Of a stretch of DNA of 64,000 bases, positions 12,831 to 23,880 are shown one piece after another; the first letter of the stretch is position 1; the number at the start of each line of letters is the position of its first letter. Location: assembly GCA_037903475.1 (NCBI GenBank), contig JBAJFG010000066.1, positions 558,001 to 622,000 of the forward strand. Reading direction: 5' to 3'. Both the position numbers and the translations under genes were made by a program. The notes beneath the pieces are model-generated. The model was not told the origin of the DNA. It saw only the letters and a program-made list of their open reading frames with translations, and ran no database searches. Source of the stretch: Ancylostoma caninum. Its lineage: Eukaryota; Nematoda; Chromadorea; Rhabditida; Ancylostomatidae.

Positions 12831-13373
12831 CACCGACCCACCCTTCAATGAGAGTTAAAAATTAGTTTGAATAAAAAAAAAATAGTAGACGGTCAATGAG
12901 ACGATATTTTGCCGCAAAATTTTCGTCATGTTCGTGATCAGAAAACCTCAGTGGGCACGTACTCACGTACTCACCCCGATCAGAAACGTAAAACAATGAA
13001 CGTAAAACAAACAACGTAAAATGAATGGTTTAACCTATAATTTTATACGAAACTGTAGATATATTTGTGTTTGCCGTATCAAACAAAATAAACATGCCGT
13101 ATCGAACAACAATAGACATGCCATCATCAATTTCAGGACAAAATTAAGCAAAAATCAATGAAATCGGTGTGAAGGGTAAAGCAGTCCACAGTTCTTGGCG
13201 GAAAGGGTGCCAAAATCTCCACAGGCTCTTGGGAGTTATGTATTCAACGTTTGGTAGTGATTGGGTAGATAGAGATCTGTAACATTCCCTTCTCTTGGCA
13301 ATGCAGTGTGATAAAAACATTAGTGGGTGCCTCGAGTAGTCCCTCGGCTGTGGGCACGGATAGAGCAGAGGTA

Positions 13374-13445
13374 AAGCGGCGGACTGTGAAGCAATCGAAG
13401 AGCAATGGTAAATGATCGGTAGGTCAGTTCGGAATCCTCGCTCGG
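13374..13445 (+). repeat. tRNA-derived SINE-like sequence
   Basis: It has an A-box-like TAGAGCAGAGG and, about 50 bases later, a B-box-like GGTCAGTTCGGAATCC. The arms cannot be folded into a proper cloverleaf and the B box has an extra base, so it is not a working tRNA gene. Such boxes are typical of tRNA-derived SINE heads; the family is inferred. Confidence 0.35.
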
Positions 13446-13481
13446 TAGTGGGGGGTGATAAGTTTTGTTCAAAAACCCCCA

Positions 13482-13560
13482 TTCGGGACATGCGGAGGAG
13501 GGAATCGGGACTTGCGGAGGACTGTATCGGGACTTGCGGTCTGTAACAGACCGGGTCTCC
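13482..13560. repeat. Second copy of the GGGACTTGCGGAGGA repeat
   Basis: GGACATGCGGAGGA, GGGACTTGCGGAGGA and GGGACTTGCGG occur in tandem, matching the words at 10289-10440. The two copies are about 3 kb apart and in the same orientation. Confidence 0.5.
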
Positions 13561-14525
13561 TGACCAAGTCCTCCGGGTGTCCTGCAGTAGTCCTACGCAT
13601 GTGTGCGATACTTTGTCTGAGCTACTCCACCCTTACGGAAAGAAAGTGCAACTTGGGTAGCACATTGGCTTTTTCAACAGAGTGAAACATTGCTCTACAC
13701 TCAGAATTCGTTCGATTTCAATTTCTGATTATCTGAGTAAATTAAATGTTCTTGTCAAGACCTTCTCGTCGGGCGCTATCCGATAGATTTCTGCGGTTAT
13801 CTTCAGAGGTAGAATTGCGGGCCTATGGCCGAAATTCTGATATCGTGTTGAGCAATGCGGAAGAATCGTGTTATTAAGCAAACAGGAAACAGCTATTTTG
13901 AATATTGAGGCCTTCTCGAAGGAGAGCATGTGAACTGCCATCGTTCTTTGAAGGCGATTACTCGGGAAACGAGCCTATTCAAACGGCTTCCCCATTCTGA
14001 TTTGCCAACGACCCATATATCGTTCTCATTTCCGAGGCAATCGCAGAAATGATATATGTACTTAGCAGTCATAAATTTTGCTCCTTTGTAGTTCTTTCTC
14101 TCTCTACAGTAGGATGAACTGAGTAGCACGTGACGCTAAGAAGAAACGAACTCATTACTGTGACAAACTCTTCATTGTGCCCTCGTCTGGAAGTAATAAA
14201 CACTTCTATATGACGCTACTTGCAATATGAGACCAATTGATCTTTCGTAAAAAAAACTTGAATCCCATCTGTGGTGGCACGTACACTAGAGTGTTGAGCG
14301 AATCGAATAGTATTCGATTAATTATTCGAATCTATATATAAAACATAGAACCGCTTACGACACTTTTTTTCAAAAATCTGGACAGCGCGCGTGGCGCGAA
14401 ATTCAAACGACAGGAATGCATCTGTGAGCAAGATGGTGGAGCAGGGGCCTTGGAAACATGGGAGACCATCCGAATAGGGCGGAGGGCCTAGGACACTACT
14501 CATTGGATAGTATCGATACAGATGT
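13561..14525. other. No supported gene
   Basis: No coding evidence. A short ATTCG-rich palindromic block lies at about 14299-14330 (ATTCGATTAATTATTCGAAT), similar in words to the larger array at 17880-18046. Confidence 0.4.
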
Positions 14526-15126
14526 CGATTTATCGATCGATTTTATCGATTTTTCTTAGTTCAGCTCCAATCCAAATCGAAACGGGCATACTGGGGTAAT
14601 CCACCACGCTGATCACGAATCTGAGGGCCTCTTTGCACCGCGGGATTATTGACTTATTGATTTTATTGGTTTTTCGCAATTTGTGCTGTAAGTTTAGCGG
14701 AACCGTACCCACAGGGGTTTTTCACCAGGCTGATCACAAATCTCAAGGCCACTTTGCACCACGGGTTATTGATTTATTGATTTTATTGATTTTTCACAAT
14801 TTGTGCTGCAAGTTTAGCAAAACCGTACCTACAGTGGTTTTTCACCACGCTGATCACGAATCTGAGGGCCACTTTGCACCGCAGGGCTATTGATTTATTG
14901 ATCTTATTGATTTTTCGCAATTTGTGCTGCAAGTTTAGCGGAACCGTACCTACAGGGGTTTTTCACCAGGCTGATCACAAATCTCAAGGCCATTTTGCAC
15001 CGCGGGTTATTGATTTATTGATTTTCCGCAAGTGGTGCCGCAGGCGTGGCAACTCGCCATATTTGGGATTGGCTGTATATGTGGTGTGTTCCAATGCGCC
15101 AGCGTACATATTCTCATTTGTCCATG
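14526..15126 (+). repeat. Tandem array of ~120-bp units
   Basis: Units start at about 14526, 14646, 14766, 14887 and 15007, a period of 120-121 bases. Each begins with TTATTGATTTTATTGATTTT or a variant, then a CTGCAAGTTTAGC-type segment, a TACC(C/T)ACAG segment, GCTGATCAC(A/G)AATCT, and ends CTTTGCACCGCGGG. The period is a multiple of three, so an open frame runs through several units and gives a repeated peptide (VIDLLILLIF-type). I take this as a property of the repeat, not as a gene. The unit is homologous to the array at 61740-62240. Confidence 0.9.
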
Positions 15127-15129
15127 TGT

Positions 15130-15520
15130 AGAGGCGAGCAAACAATCGATAAATCAATAGGTCGAGATATTCTTTCAAAATAGTTATCATATTTCTGCTG
15201 AGTTTATCGGAAAACCTCAGTGGAAATGTCTTAAAGATCACTGGCCAAAGTAACGAAAAACATACAGAATCGATGGATAAATAAACAGGTGCACGGGTGG
15301 AAAATGATTGTTATATTCGAGTTCAGCGTACGGGAGAATCTCAGTATCCTGTAGACATGTGGTCACCGACCCCTGAGCAAAATTTGTGAAAAATTCGATA
15401 AAATGAATAAATCAATATTTGGATACAGAGTGGCCGTTATATTCGTGCTCAGCGTAGGGGAAAACTCCAGTAAACATATCCTTATCGACCTTTGAGGAAA
15501 AACAGCGAAAAAAGAATAAA
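15130..15520 (-). repeat. Inverted, diverged units of the same ~120-bp repeat
   Basis: Read on the minus strand, three units carry the ACTGAG...CGCTGA(A/G)CACGAATAT...ATCGATTTATTG order seen at 61740-62240. Plus-strand anchors are at about 15197, 15321 and 15447, a period of about 125. They face the array at 14526-15126, so the locus is a convergent pair of arrays. Confidence 0.7.
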
Positions 15521-17879
15521 AACAAAGCACTGCTCTACATCCGGGGCGCCAAAATTTTTGAGAAATTGTTTTCTCTGAGCAAGATGCTGAACAGGAATTT
15601 AGCTGTATGAGCTTTTATTTAGCTGTTATGCTTGAGTAGCTCGACGTTTCGGAGTGAAAGATTGAGTCAGAAAAACAGCAGAAGCAAGTTACACAATTAA
15701 ACAGCAGAGATTTCGGAAGGTGTGAGTACCATGCTGACAACCTACCGATGGAACAAAGGAGTAACGTTCGTTGTTAGAAGCTTATGAACTTGTTTCCGCA
15801 CTCAATAGTTCTGCAACCCTCCGGGTGCAGCTATGCAAAGATTGTTCCACGTCAAGGACATGATGAAGTAAAACAATCAGGACTCACACTCACCATTACA
15901 ATTGATGCTGTAGGCTTACAAAGGCATTTCAAAACTCGAAAAACCGATTTGAGATTAGATCGAAAATTGTGTGAGGCATTGTAAATCTTGTTATGGATGA
16001 GCGATGATGGAGAATTATTCTTTTCTTGTGATTTGTAAATGGAACAATAATTCCATGGGTTGGCGGACGGCCTTGAATGGTTCTAAGATAATGAAAGGAG
16101 TGAAAGTGTATGTACCGTGAGAAAAGAAAAGCGTGGCTCAACGCAGCGGGTGTCTCCGGATACGAAGTAGAAATGCTATTAGGCATCGTGTGCTCATTTG
16201 AACAGAAAAGATTCTCTCGGATGGGCCAGACCGCAGTTTACAGCTTGAGCAGTAGCCACATGTCAAACTGGTCAATGTTGCTGTCATTTAGGGTACGTAT
16301 TTTGACGTCGCTTGTAATGGGCCCTTCGTACCAATTTTGAATTATCGAAGATCAGTAGGGGCGGTGATGCTAGGGTTTGAAGTCTTAGACCAAATGATTA
16401 GGACACGTCAGGTAGAATTTGGAGCTGGAGTACACACACAAGCTGAGGCGAACTGAAGAAAATAATTTCTTGCGAGAGGAAAATTTAGGAATTGTCGATT
16501 GCTTTCTGAAATGCGACTATACTTGAGTTAGCGTTTATATTGATCGAACGCTGAACTTGCGAAATCTTGTGATAGAATACTGGCTTCAGACGAGAACGAG
16601 ATCATCAGATCCCCTCACGAGACGCAACATTTCTGTCTTTCCGTGATTTCCACAACAAGTAGACGGCTTCGATGGTTAAGGGATTTCTCACAATCTATGT
16701 TGAATTAAAACAAATAGTTTACTGAGGCAGATTTTGGTGTTTCAATGCTGTAGCGACAGGACGGAGTGTACGATTGGAATGTAGGCTTCGAATTTGGATA
16801 GTGGTGTGGGTGAATGAAAGAAGTAGAATTGCCGTCATTAGTGCAAAGCAGGATGAGCCTGAGATGGGATGTGAACGTGTAGAAGTGGGCCATGGCAGTA
16901 CGGTCTGGACAGGAAATGAGCAACGCATTCACTATTTTAAAGAAATGAACTGTGCACAAAAGTTGTTGTGTACGTCAGGGAGAATGCCAAGGATAACGTA
17001 CTCGAAACTGGCCGGTACTTGTTCCCGTTCTGTGGAAGAAAGACAAATTCTTTTTTGATTTGTTGGTGTAGCACGGACGACTTTCTCGCAGAGATGCGTG
17101 GTACTTCAGCTATCCCTTTTGAATTGGGTTCCGAGATGTGCGGGATTCTCCGTTTCTCTATTGTTTTTGATTTGCGGTTTAATTTTGATGCTCCAGTGGC
17201 TGACCAGAAAAAGTGGAAAGCTTTGAGAAGCACGTATATGGTAGAAGCCGATGCCGATGCTATTATTGCTTTGGGTGTTTGGGCGCATCCGCTTCCAATT
17301 ATAACATGTACAATTGAATACAGCACCGATCTACTGCTCACATTGAAGTTATTTCGTCAGCATGCTGATAGAAAGTAGCGGAGGTGCGCTCCATATAAGT
17401 ACTGTCCATTGTCTAATAACGCTCCTATCTGTGAAATGCTTGTTACTCCTGAGCAGTGAAAGGGAGTCCTCCTGGCAGAAGCTTGGGAGCAATGGTAGTC
17501 AATGACGTAGTTGCTCATTCCGAAAGACCACTAACGAATAGTTCTTTCTGGCATGGCATTTATATGCACAAGGCGCAGATCTCTTGAAAGCCTTGGCCAC
17601 TTTAATTTGTAAAAATCTATTGAGGAGAAGGTTTCTGTGAAGTGGATGTTTTTTTCTGATTTCTAATGCTTAATTAACTTGATTTTCCCATGTAAAGTGG
17701 TCGAAAGAAAAATGTTTCAGAACTGAATGAAATACTCTGCATAAGGTTCACGGATAAAAAGTAGAAAAGGCAGCTTAGGAAAAGCGCGCGAACTTATTTT
17801 GGCACCCAGTAGTTTTGACATGATCCTCAAGTGGCTGCCACATCCACGCTTTCTAGCGTCCCGTAGGGGCGCTAGTATT
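15521..17879. other. No supported gene
   Basis: The region includes opposing open frames of about 135 codons at 16937-17378, with no recognisable domain, signal or matching exon. No terminal repeats were found. Confidence 0.4.
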
Positions 17880-18046
17880 CCAATATACGTTTATTCGAAA
17901 CATTCAAATATTCGAAAAATCAGAATATTCGAATTATTCGAACATTCGAATGTTCGACGCTTTCAAAATATTCGTTTATTCGAACATTCGAATATTCGGG
18001 GTGGGTTCATTCGAATATTCGATTATTCGAATAATCGAGTAGTCAT
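17880..18046. repeat. ATTCGAA-type palindromic motif array
   Basis: Dense, irregular repetition of ATTCGAA, AACATTCGAATATTCG and ATTATTCGAATAATCG. The unit is self-complementary, so the tract can form many small hairpins. A shorter related block lies at 14299-14330. Confidence 0.85.
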
Positions 18047-18247
18047 TTTCAACACCACCTTCGCTCTCATAAGCATTCTCGAGTCCCATCAGCAAGCACC
18101 TACCGTCGCTACTTTTGAGATTGTTAAAATTTCATTCACACATCGCCAGTAAGTATTGGTGCCCTTGTCAGCACGCCACATCTTTTCAGCGGGCTGACAG
18201 CGGACTTTCTGCAGGCTCACATAGATAATTTAGTGAGCGCGTAACGC

Positions 18248-18294
18248 GTCAACCAAGTAATTGAACGCGCTGCGCTTTCAATTACTTGGTTGAC
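18248..18294. repeat. Perfect 18-bp hairpin
   Basis: GTCAACCAAGTAATTGAA at 18248-18265 is followed by an 11-base loop and its perfect reverse complement at 18277-18294. There is no following T-run and no gene it would terminate. It may be the centre of a small foldback element. Confidence 0.8.
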
Positions 18295-21200
18295 TGTAGA
18301 GTTGTCTACGCCGAATATTGGTACCGCGGGTCACCCGCACATTGTCTGAGAATACGTGCTGAAGTGGACAGATCGCTACAATTCTGTGGCAAGTCTTGAG
18401 CCTTTAATTTGGTGAAAAAAAACTTCAGAAAAGCAAAAAGCTTACTGCGAATTTCCAATCTCTATGATACTATGATAATCTTTATGCCATGAAGGCTTCA
18501 CGCCTCCATTAATCCTACTTTTCCAACCCCGTCCCTCAACCTTATCACCAGCATGCCACTGCAACTTCTGTGCACAAAATTTGAGAAATTAACTTCATTC
18601 ATCTATACAATACAAAGCACCCTTTCTGAGATACGATCTCGAGATGATGGAGGGAAACCAACGCAATGCGATTAGCATTTAAGTTTGACGCACTAGTTTG
18701 TTGAGTCAAAAACTCCTAAAAATGCTCTTATTTGTTCTCAGTACCTATTAAGAAACTTATGCTGACTCATCGCATGGTTCTGTAGCACCAAACTTATGCA
18801 GACTCATTACAGAAACGAGTGTAGTACTACATACATAACTTGAGGTTTCAGTGATTTGGGATTGGGTTAGTTCCTGCAGTTGCTAATAGCTCCAATACTG
18901 AACCCGTCAGCTGAGAACTGGGCTCACTTGAAATTAGGTTCGAAACACCGGTTCTTAATTCTATTCAGTGTTGTCTATTTTATTAGACGTCGCGAAAGTT
19001 TCAGCCATTTTTGGACGTCTTTTCGGGTTCATTCTTTTTCTTCAATATAGCAAACATCTACACAATGTAAGCGAAATCATTATTCTGCGCAAACAGTAAG
19101 TTTTGTTGGCAGCAGCTTTTAACAAATGGTTCCTTCGTAATTCCATCAAATATCGAGCCTTACATTCTGTGAAGGTAGTTCTAGTTTTGGCAGTTATCGG
19201 CGTCCGAGTCATCCAAATTTCCTTACATGAATTATACTATAAAGAACCCACTTCTCTTCACCGGTAACCAAGATGGCGAGCTGAGCGAAGCTCTGTTGAA
19301 AACTCAAAGAGTTTATGCACGCACTCCACGCACTTGAAACTAGCGGTCACTCAGATCATGAGGTATCCATACGTCGTATTTCCTTGCCTCCCCGTGGAGA
19401 AGCAGGTAAACAACACTGATTCTATGTATTCAGTTCCAGGAGGCGCTCGCTTTTGTGGCATCCCTTGAGTTGCTAAGTTTCCTGACAGCACAGTCACAAT
19501 TTTGAACAACAGAATTTTCAGCATATCACGCAGAAGAGCAATCAAAATCAAGTTCGAGTATGTGTTGAGGCCCTGTGAGGGCTTTCTTCCTATCACTCAT
19601 CACGAGTACAGAATGAATTGGAACTGGACTAAAAAAATAAATTTTCAATTTCGCCTGTTTTCGGAAACCAAATATAAAAGTTTCGTATCTACCTGGAGAG
19701 AAAAGTGGAGCGGTGGTTCAAATTTAAGCACTTCTCTCCACAATATTTTGCTTTAAACGCTATTAGCGCACTCTCCATACTAGCTGGGGCCAAGGACAGC
19801 AACAAACCGTAAAATTTGTCGGAAATTCCATTTTTCCATTTTATTAAAATCTCGAGAACAAGGCAAGCATCGATATTTTCCGGTGACTATCTGAATGCCT
19901 GCTAGTAAAATAAACAGGAGAAAAATCCGCAGTTGAATTGCATGCTTTCTGCTCGTAATCACCATGAATCCTTTTTTCGCAATTTTTCAGCCATGTTGAC
20001 TATCTTTGTTCTGCCATGAGATGAATAACTTCGTGTTAAATCTACTTCAGCAAAATGCGCACTAACATCGAGAGTAAAATCACATTTCCCCTCGACTCGA
20101 TAAAAGGAAATAGGGGAGAAAAGAAAACATTTCCAAAATGGCTGTATTTCGAGCTCTAAATGCCAAGAATGAGCGTAGTTCCCTCTAGAAAGATTTTTTT
20201 GAGGAGTAGAGTGGAGGCGAGAAAGAGAACACTATTCCTCATCACACCTTCCTGTGTTGTCCTGCTAGCATATTCCAAGCTTGACATACAGATTTTATAT
20301 TATCATCAGGGGTGGTAGTAATTAGGCCGAAATTCGCATCTAAGCGTGAGCTTTAAGTCCCACTTGAGTGCCAGTTAACACTAGATTCTACTATGATCTT
20401 GATAACTTTTTCCAAGCCTGAGATATGGATTTTAAGTTCTCATCACTTGGTCACCCAAAATTGGCAGCGTGCCAAATATGTGGCTGTCCCTGTTTGTACC
20501 ATACTTCACTCAGGACCGAATAAAAATTGAATAACTCGATTGAATCAGCTATGAACTCAAAACTGAATATCCGAAAAAATTAAAGTTGAAAAAGAGCAGA
20601 AGCCTTTGACACCTTTTTATCATTGCTCGGGGACTGTACTTCTTCCTACTTCTTGGAGATCCGAAACTTGAACTTATTCAAATTTCCGAATCCAAATATA
20701 TCTAATGCTTTCTTCGGTTTTAAGTATGGTATGTACACGATTATGCACATCTCTGGAAGCAGCTTCGCTGTCCTCCATTTGTGATGAAGCTTATGGGATT
20801 GGGCACTAAGACGCACCAGAAATGCTCACATGGGAAATAAGATGACTAACTTAACCACAAGGGAAATTTCCGGCAGAAAAACGAGAAACGTACCGTTGAT
20901 TCAATGACGGCAAGCAGTTAAGCATGTTCAGGTGAACAGAGTGGCAAATCCGAATGATTACTGAAGCAAGAGAAGCGTTTCAGTGAAGCAACTGCCGGAC
21001 CGGTTGCATTGGTGTTGTTGTTTGAAGAAAGTGCACAGGTCAGCGGAAAAACTGGTCCCAGAATTTGCGGCGACTTTCTTTCCCACGTGATGAGAGTGTT
21101 AGCATTCCGAGTTGCTCGTAGCACTCCAGCCTTTAGCTGATGACGATTGGAAAGCATTGTGGAAACTCTGAGCGTTACGAGGATCACGAACGTGGAAAAC

Positions 21201-22760
21201 TGTAAGGTAGAGGTCAAGTAAGGTAGGGAAGAAGGATCTTACGTGGAGTCTCAGTGAAGAGTGAAGCCCACCCACGCTCCGTCCTTATGCTGATGTTGTA
21301 AAGATTTCTTGTTGCGTGTTTTAATGTTGAGAACTGCTTTGAAGTTGAAAGACATCTAGTTAGACTCACGAGCTCATAAACTCACAGCTCCGCAAGAACA
21401 TTTGGTTCTATGCAGCTCTAGGAGTGTAAGGATTCTTCCACAGCACATAATTTTTTCCTTAACATATGAACCTCTAATCCAAACTAGTCGACACACTTGG
21501 AGTACCTGACTCGCAAAAGAACAAACTCTGGAAAACACATATGCCTAAAGAGCAAGGAAATTCATAAGGTTTTCCAAAGAAATAATTCCAGAAAAATCAT
21601 CATCGGAATGTTGGAAATTCTTCCGCCGTTAAATAATACACAGCTTTACAAAATTAAAGGGATTGCACGGAGATCACTCTCTCCACTGGAATCAGGTACA
21701 AATCCACTGAACAGATATTACGGTGGCATTCAATGGAACTTACACGTTTGGTTCGCAAAGTGAAAGTGACTTGCAACTACAAAAAATAGTCATTCAGCTG
21801 GACTGACCAAAATGCCGACGCACTGCAGTCCCACGAAAGCGGCTGAACTTGAGTGTTTGTGCATGAAGTGACACTAAACAGTAACCAGGCACGTTCTCCC
21901 TTTGCCCAAACGTGGATGTGCCGAGCACGGATCACTGAGCCTCGTCCCCACATCCACTTTAAAACTTCCACAAATGTGCGCCAACCCCGCAAAAAGCACC
22001 AAAGCAAACGTTATTTGTTCACTTCCGTGTATATTGCGCATTTCTGCTAGATATATGTCTTAATTACAGCTATGGAATGCAAATTAGGAAATTTAGGATT
22101 TAGTTATGTTGAGGTAGTATGCAAAATCAACAAGCAAAAGAGGCACCAAGGTTGCTAGCCGTTGGAACACCAACACGGTCAGGATACATCAAAGGGAAAG
22201 GTAAGAGATTTCCAAAGTTAGAGTAGATAAAAAACGGAAAAAAAATGAAATAAAGGTTTTAAAAAATTTTGGATGAAAACCCACTTACAAGGGAAGTGCA
22301 CGAAATTAAGCTGCGAATCCGAGATGAGGTCTAAGTATATGGTTCAAGAGCCTGTCCAAAATAATGTTTAATTACGTCCTTGAAATTTGCTAAATGAAAA
22401 AATTCTAAAATAGAGCCTCAGAAAAAAAAGAGTGCGAAACAGAAGCACACTGCAGCATTTGATTCTGCGAGCATGTTCACGACAGGCGAGATACTTACCT
22501 TTGTACAGAAGTACAGAACTCAGGAAGGACGAAGACGGATTTGAAACCAGCTTCGCGAGCTGTACAAGGCGCCATAGTGTCCTCCCCTTTTTCCACATGG
22601 TATTCTTAGCTTCTGTAGCAAATTTCAAGTATAGGTTGTAACATCACGTTGGACGGGCTGTCTAACCATATAGGTCACGTTATGAATTAGCAGCTTTTCT
22701 TCGTGCAGTTCCCTTGTTAGTAGTGGCGGGCGCATTTGAAACTACTTGACAATACAAATA
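18295..22760. other. No supported gene
   Basis: About 4.5 kb without domain, terminal repeats or convincing exons. A minus-strand frame at 20918-21217 starts with a hydrophobic stretch and could encode a small secreted protein, but it has no second line of support. Confidence 0.4.
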
Positions 22761-23680
22761 TTAGGTCGTTAAGTATGAAATGTCTGATTTTGGATGAGAA
22801 GATTTCGAGTTTTATTCCTAAAGCAAGATGCAGTATAAGATATCCGAATATGCTCTTATACTATCCCCGCAGCCTTGCCATCTTAACTGCAGCTTGACTG
22901 CGCCAACAGCTTGGAAACGTGGAAACCTAGTAGCAATCAAGTGGCGAAGAGCGTTTTCAACATCATGTTGAAAACTGAACATTTTCTCCAGCAAGAAGTG
23001 AGCTAATCCCCGAAAGGAGTTGTGGCCAAATAGAGCAATGTTAACCCAGTACAGTGAGTGGCAGGTGGGTCCTCACCCCTGCTCCTCTGGCTTAAGCAGC
23101 GGATATTTGTGAAAAATGGGCAAAAATTGGCACCCATTTTTGAGGGCCAAACTGGGAAAAATTCGTTTACCGAACCACTTCCAATAGTCATAATGCCTCG
23201 ATTACCTAAATATTATTGGATTATAAGGGTCACACCTTGCTGCTTACGCTGACCTAGTTTGACTCCTATCCGTTTCGGCTACGGCTTCCAGCTCATCGAT
23301 ATCCAGGTCCATCATAAGGCTCATTTTGGAGCTTCATCTCACCTGACCGGAACTTCTCAAGCAAACGCTGTTTATTGCATTTACTAGCCAAATGTCTCCC
23401 ATCACTACCCTGATGTTCCCAGCTTTCTCAGCTCTAATGGCTGGAAAATAGAACCTATGTTCCAAAATGACTCGATTTTTCGTCTTTGAGTAGTTCTACA
23501 AAAAATGCTTTCAAACAAAAATTCTAAAACTGATCAAAAACCCAGAAAATGATTTTGAAAGGAAGAGGATGTACTTTCATAATGAAAACAAAGATGAGAA
23601 GAGATCTAGTAAATCTTCGAAGATAGAGACTGTCAAACTGACCGCTCACAAAATCAGACATTTCATACTTGACGACCTAA
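22761..23680 (-). mobile_element. Deleted mariner element
   Basis: The left end TTAGGTCGTTAAGTATGAAA and the inverted right end TTAGGTCGTCAAGTATGAAA match for about 32 bases, differing at one position. TA flanks both sides (22759-22760 and 23681-23682). At 920 bp it is shorter than a full mariner. Minus-strand fragments include EKFRSGEMKLQNEP (about 23306-23350), matching the mariner N-terminal DNA-binding region with the usual WFEKFRSG...EP pattern. Frames are broken, so the copy is inactive. Confidence 0.8.
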
Positions 23681-23880
23681 TAAAAATCTTCCATCAGTTT
23701 ATATTTAATTGTTTATTTTTATTATTATTTTTAACATAATTTTTATTTATTGTTTATCATTGTGATTAATTCTTTTATTAATTTTATTTTCCATCTGGGT
23801 CCCCAAAGCAGCTGGGACCCCGCTTTTTTTCCAGCGCCCCCCTCCCGCCCACTTTCTGCGGCCGCCACTGGTATACCAAT
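23681..23880. other. AT-rich then C-rich low-complexity segment
   Basis: A TTTATTTTTATTATT-type tract is followed by a C-rich block ending in CGCCACTGGT. The same order (AT-rich, then C-rich, then GCCACTG or CCACTG) occurs at about 41800-41920 and partly at 61370-61560, so this may be a dispersed repeat. Confidence 0.4.

Noticed and set aside
13374..13445. Functional tRNA gene
   Set aside because: A and B boxes are degenerate and the cloverleaf does not close; kept as SINE-like only.
14526..15126. CRISPR array or coding repeat gene
   Set aside because: Units are contiguous 120-bp tandem copies without spacers, in a eukaryotic context; the open frame follows from the period length.
16937..17378. 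Opposing ~135-codon frames resembling a membrane receptor
   Set aside because: Both strands are equally open, hydrophobic segments are short, and no receptor motif or matching exon exists.
20918..21217. Small secreted protein on the minus strand
   Set aside because: Only a hydrophobic start supports it; length is within chance and alternative frames look equally plausible.
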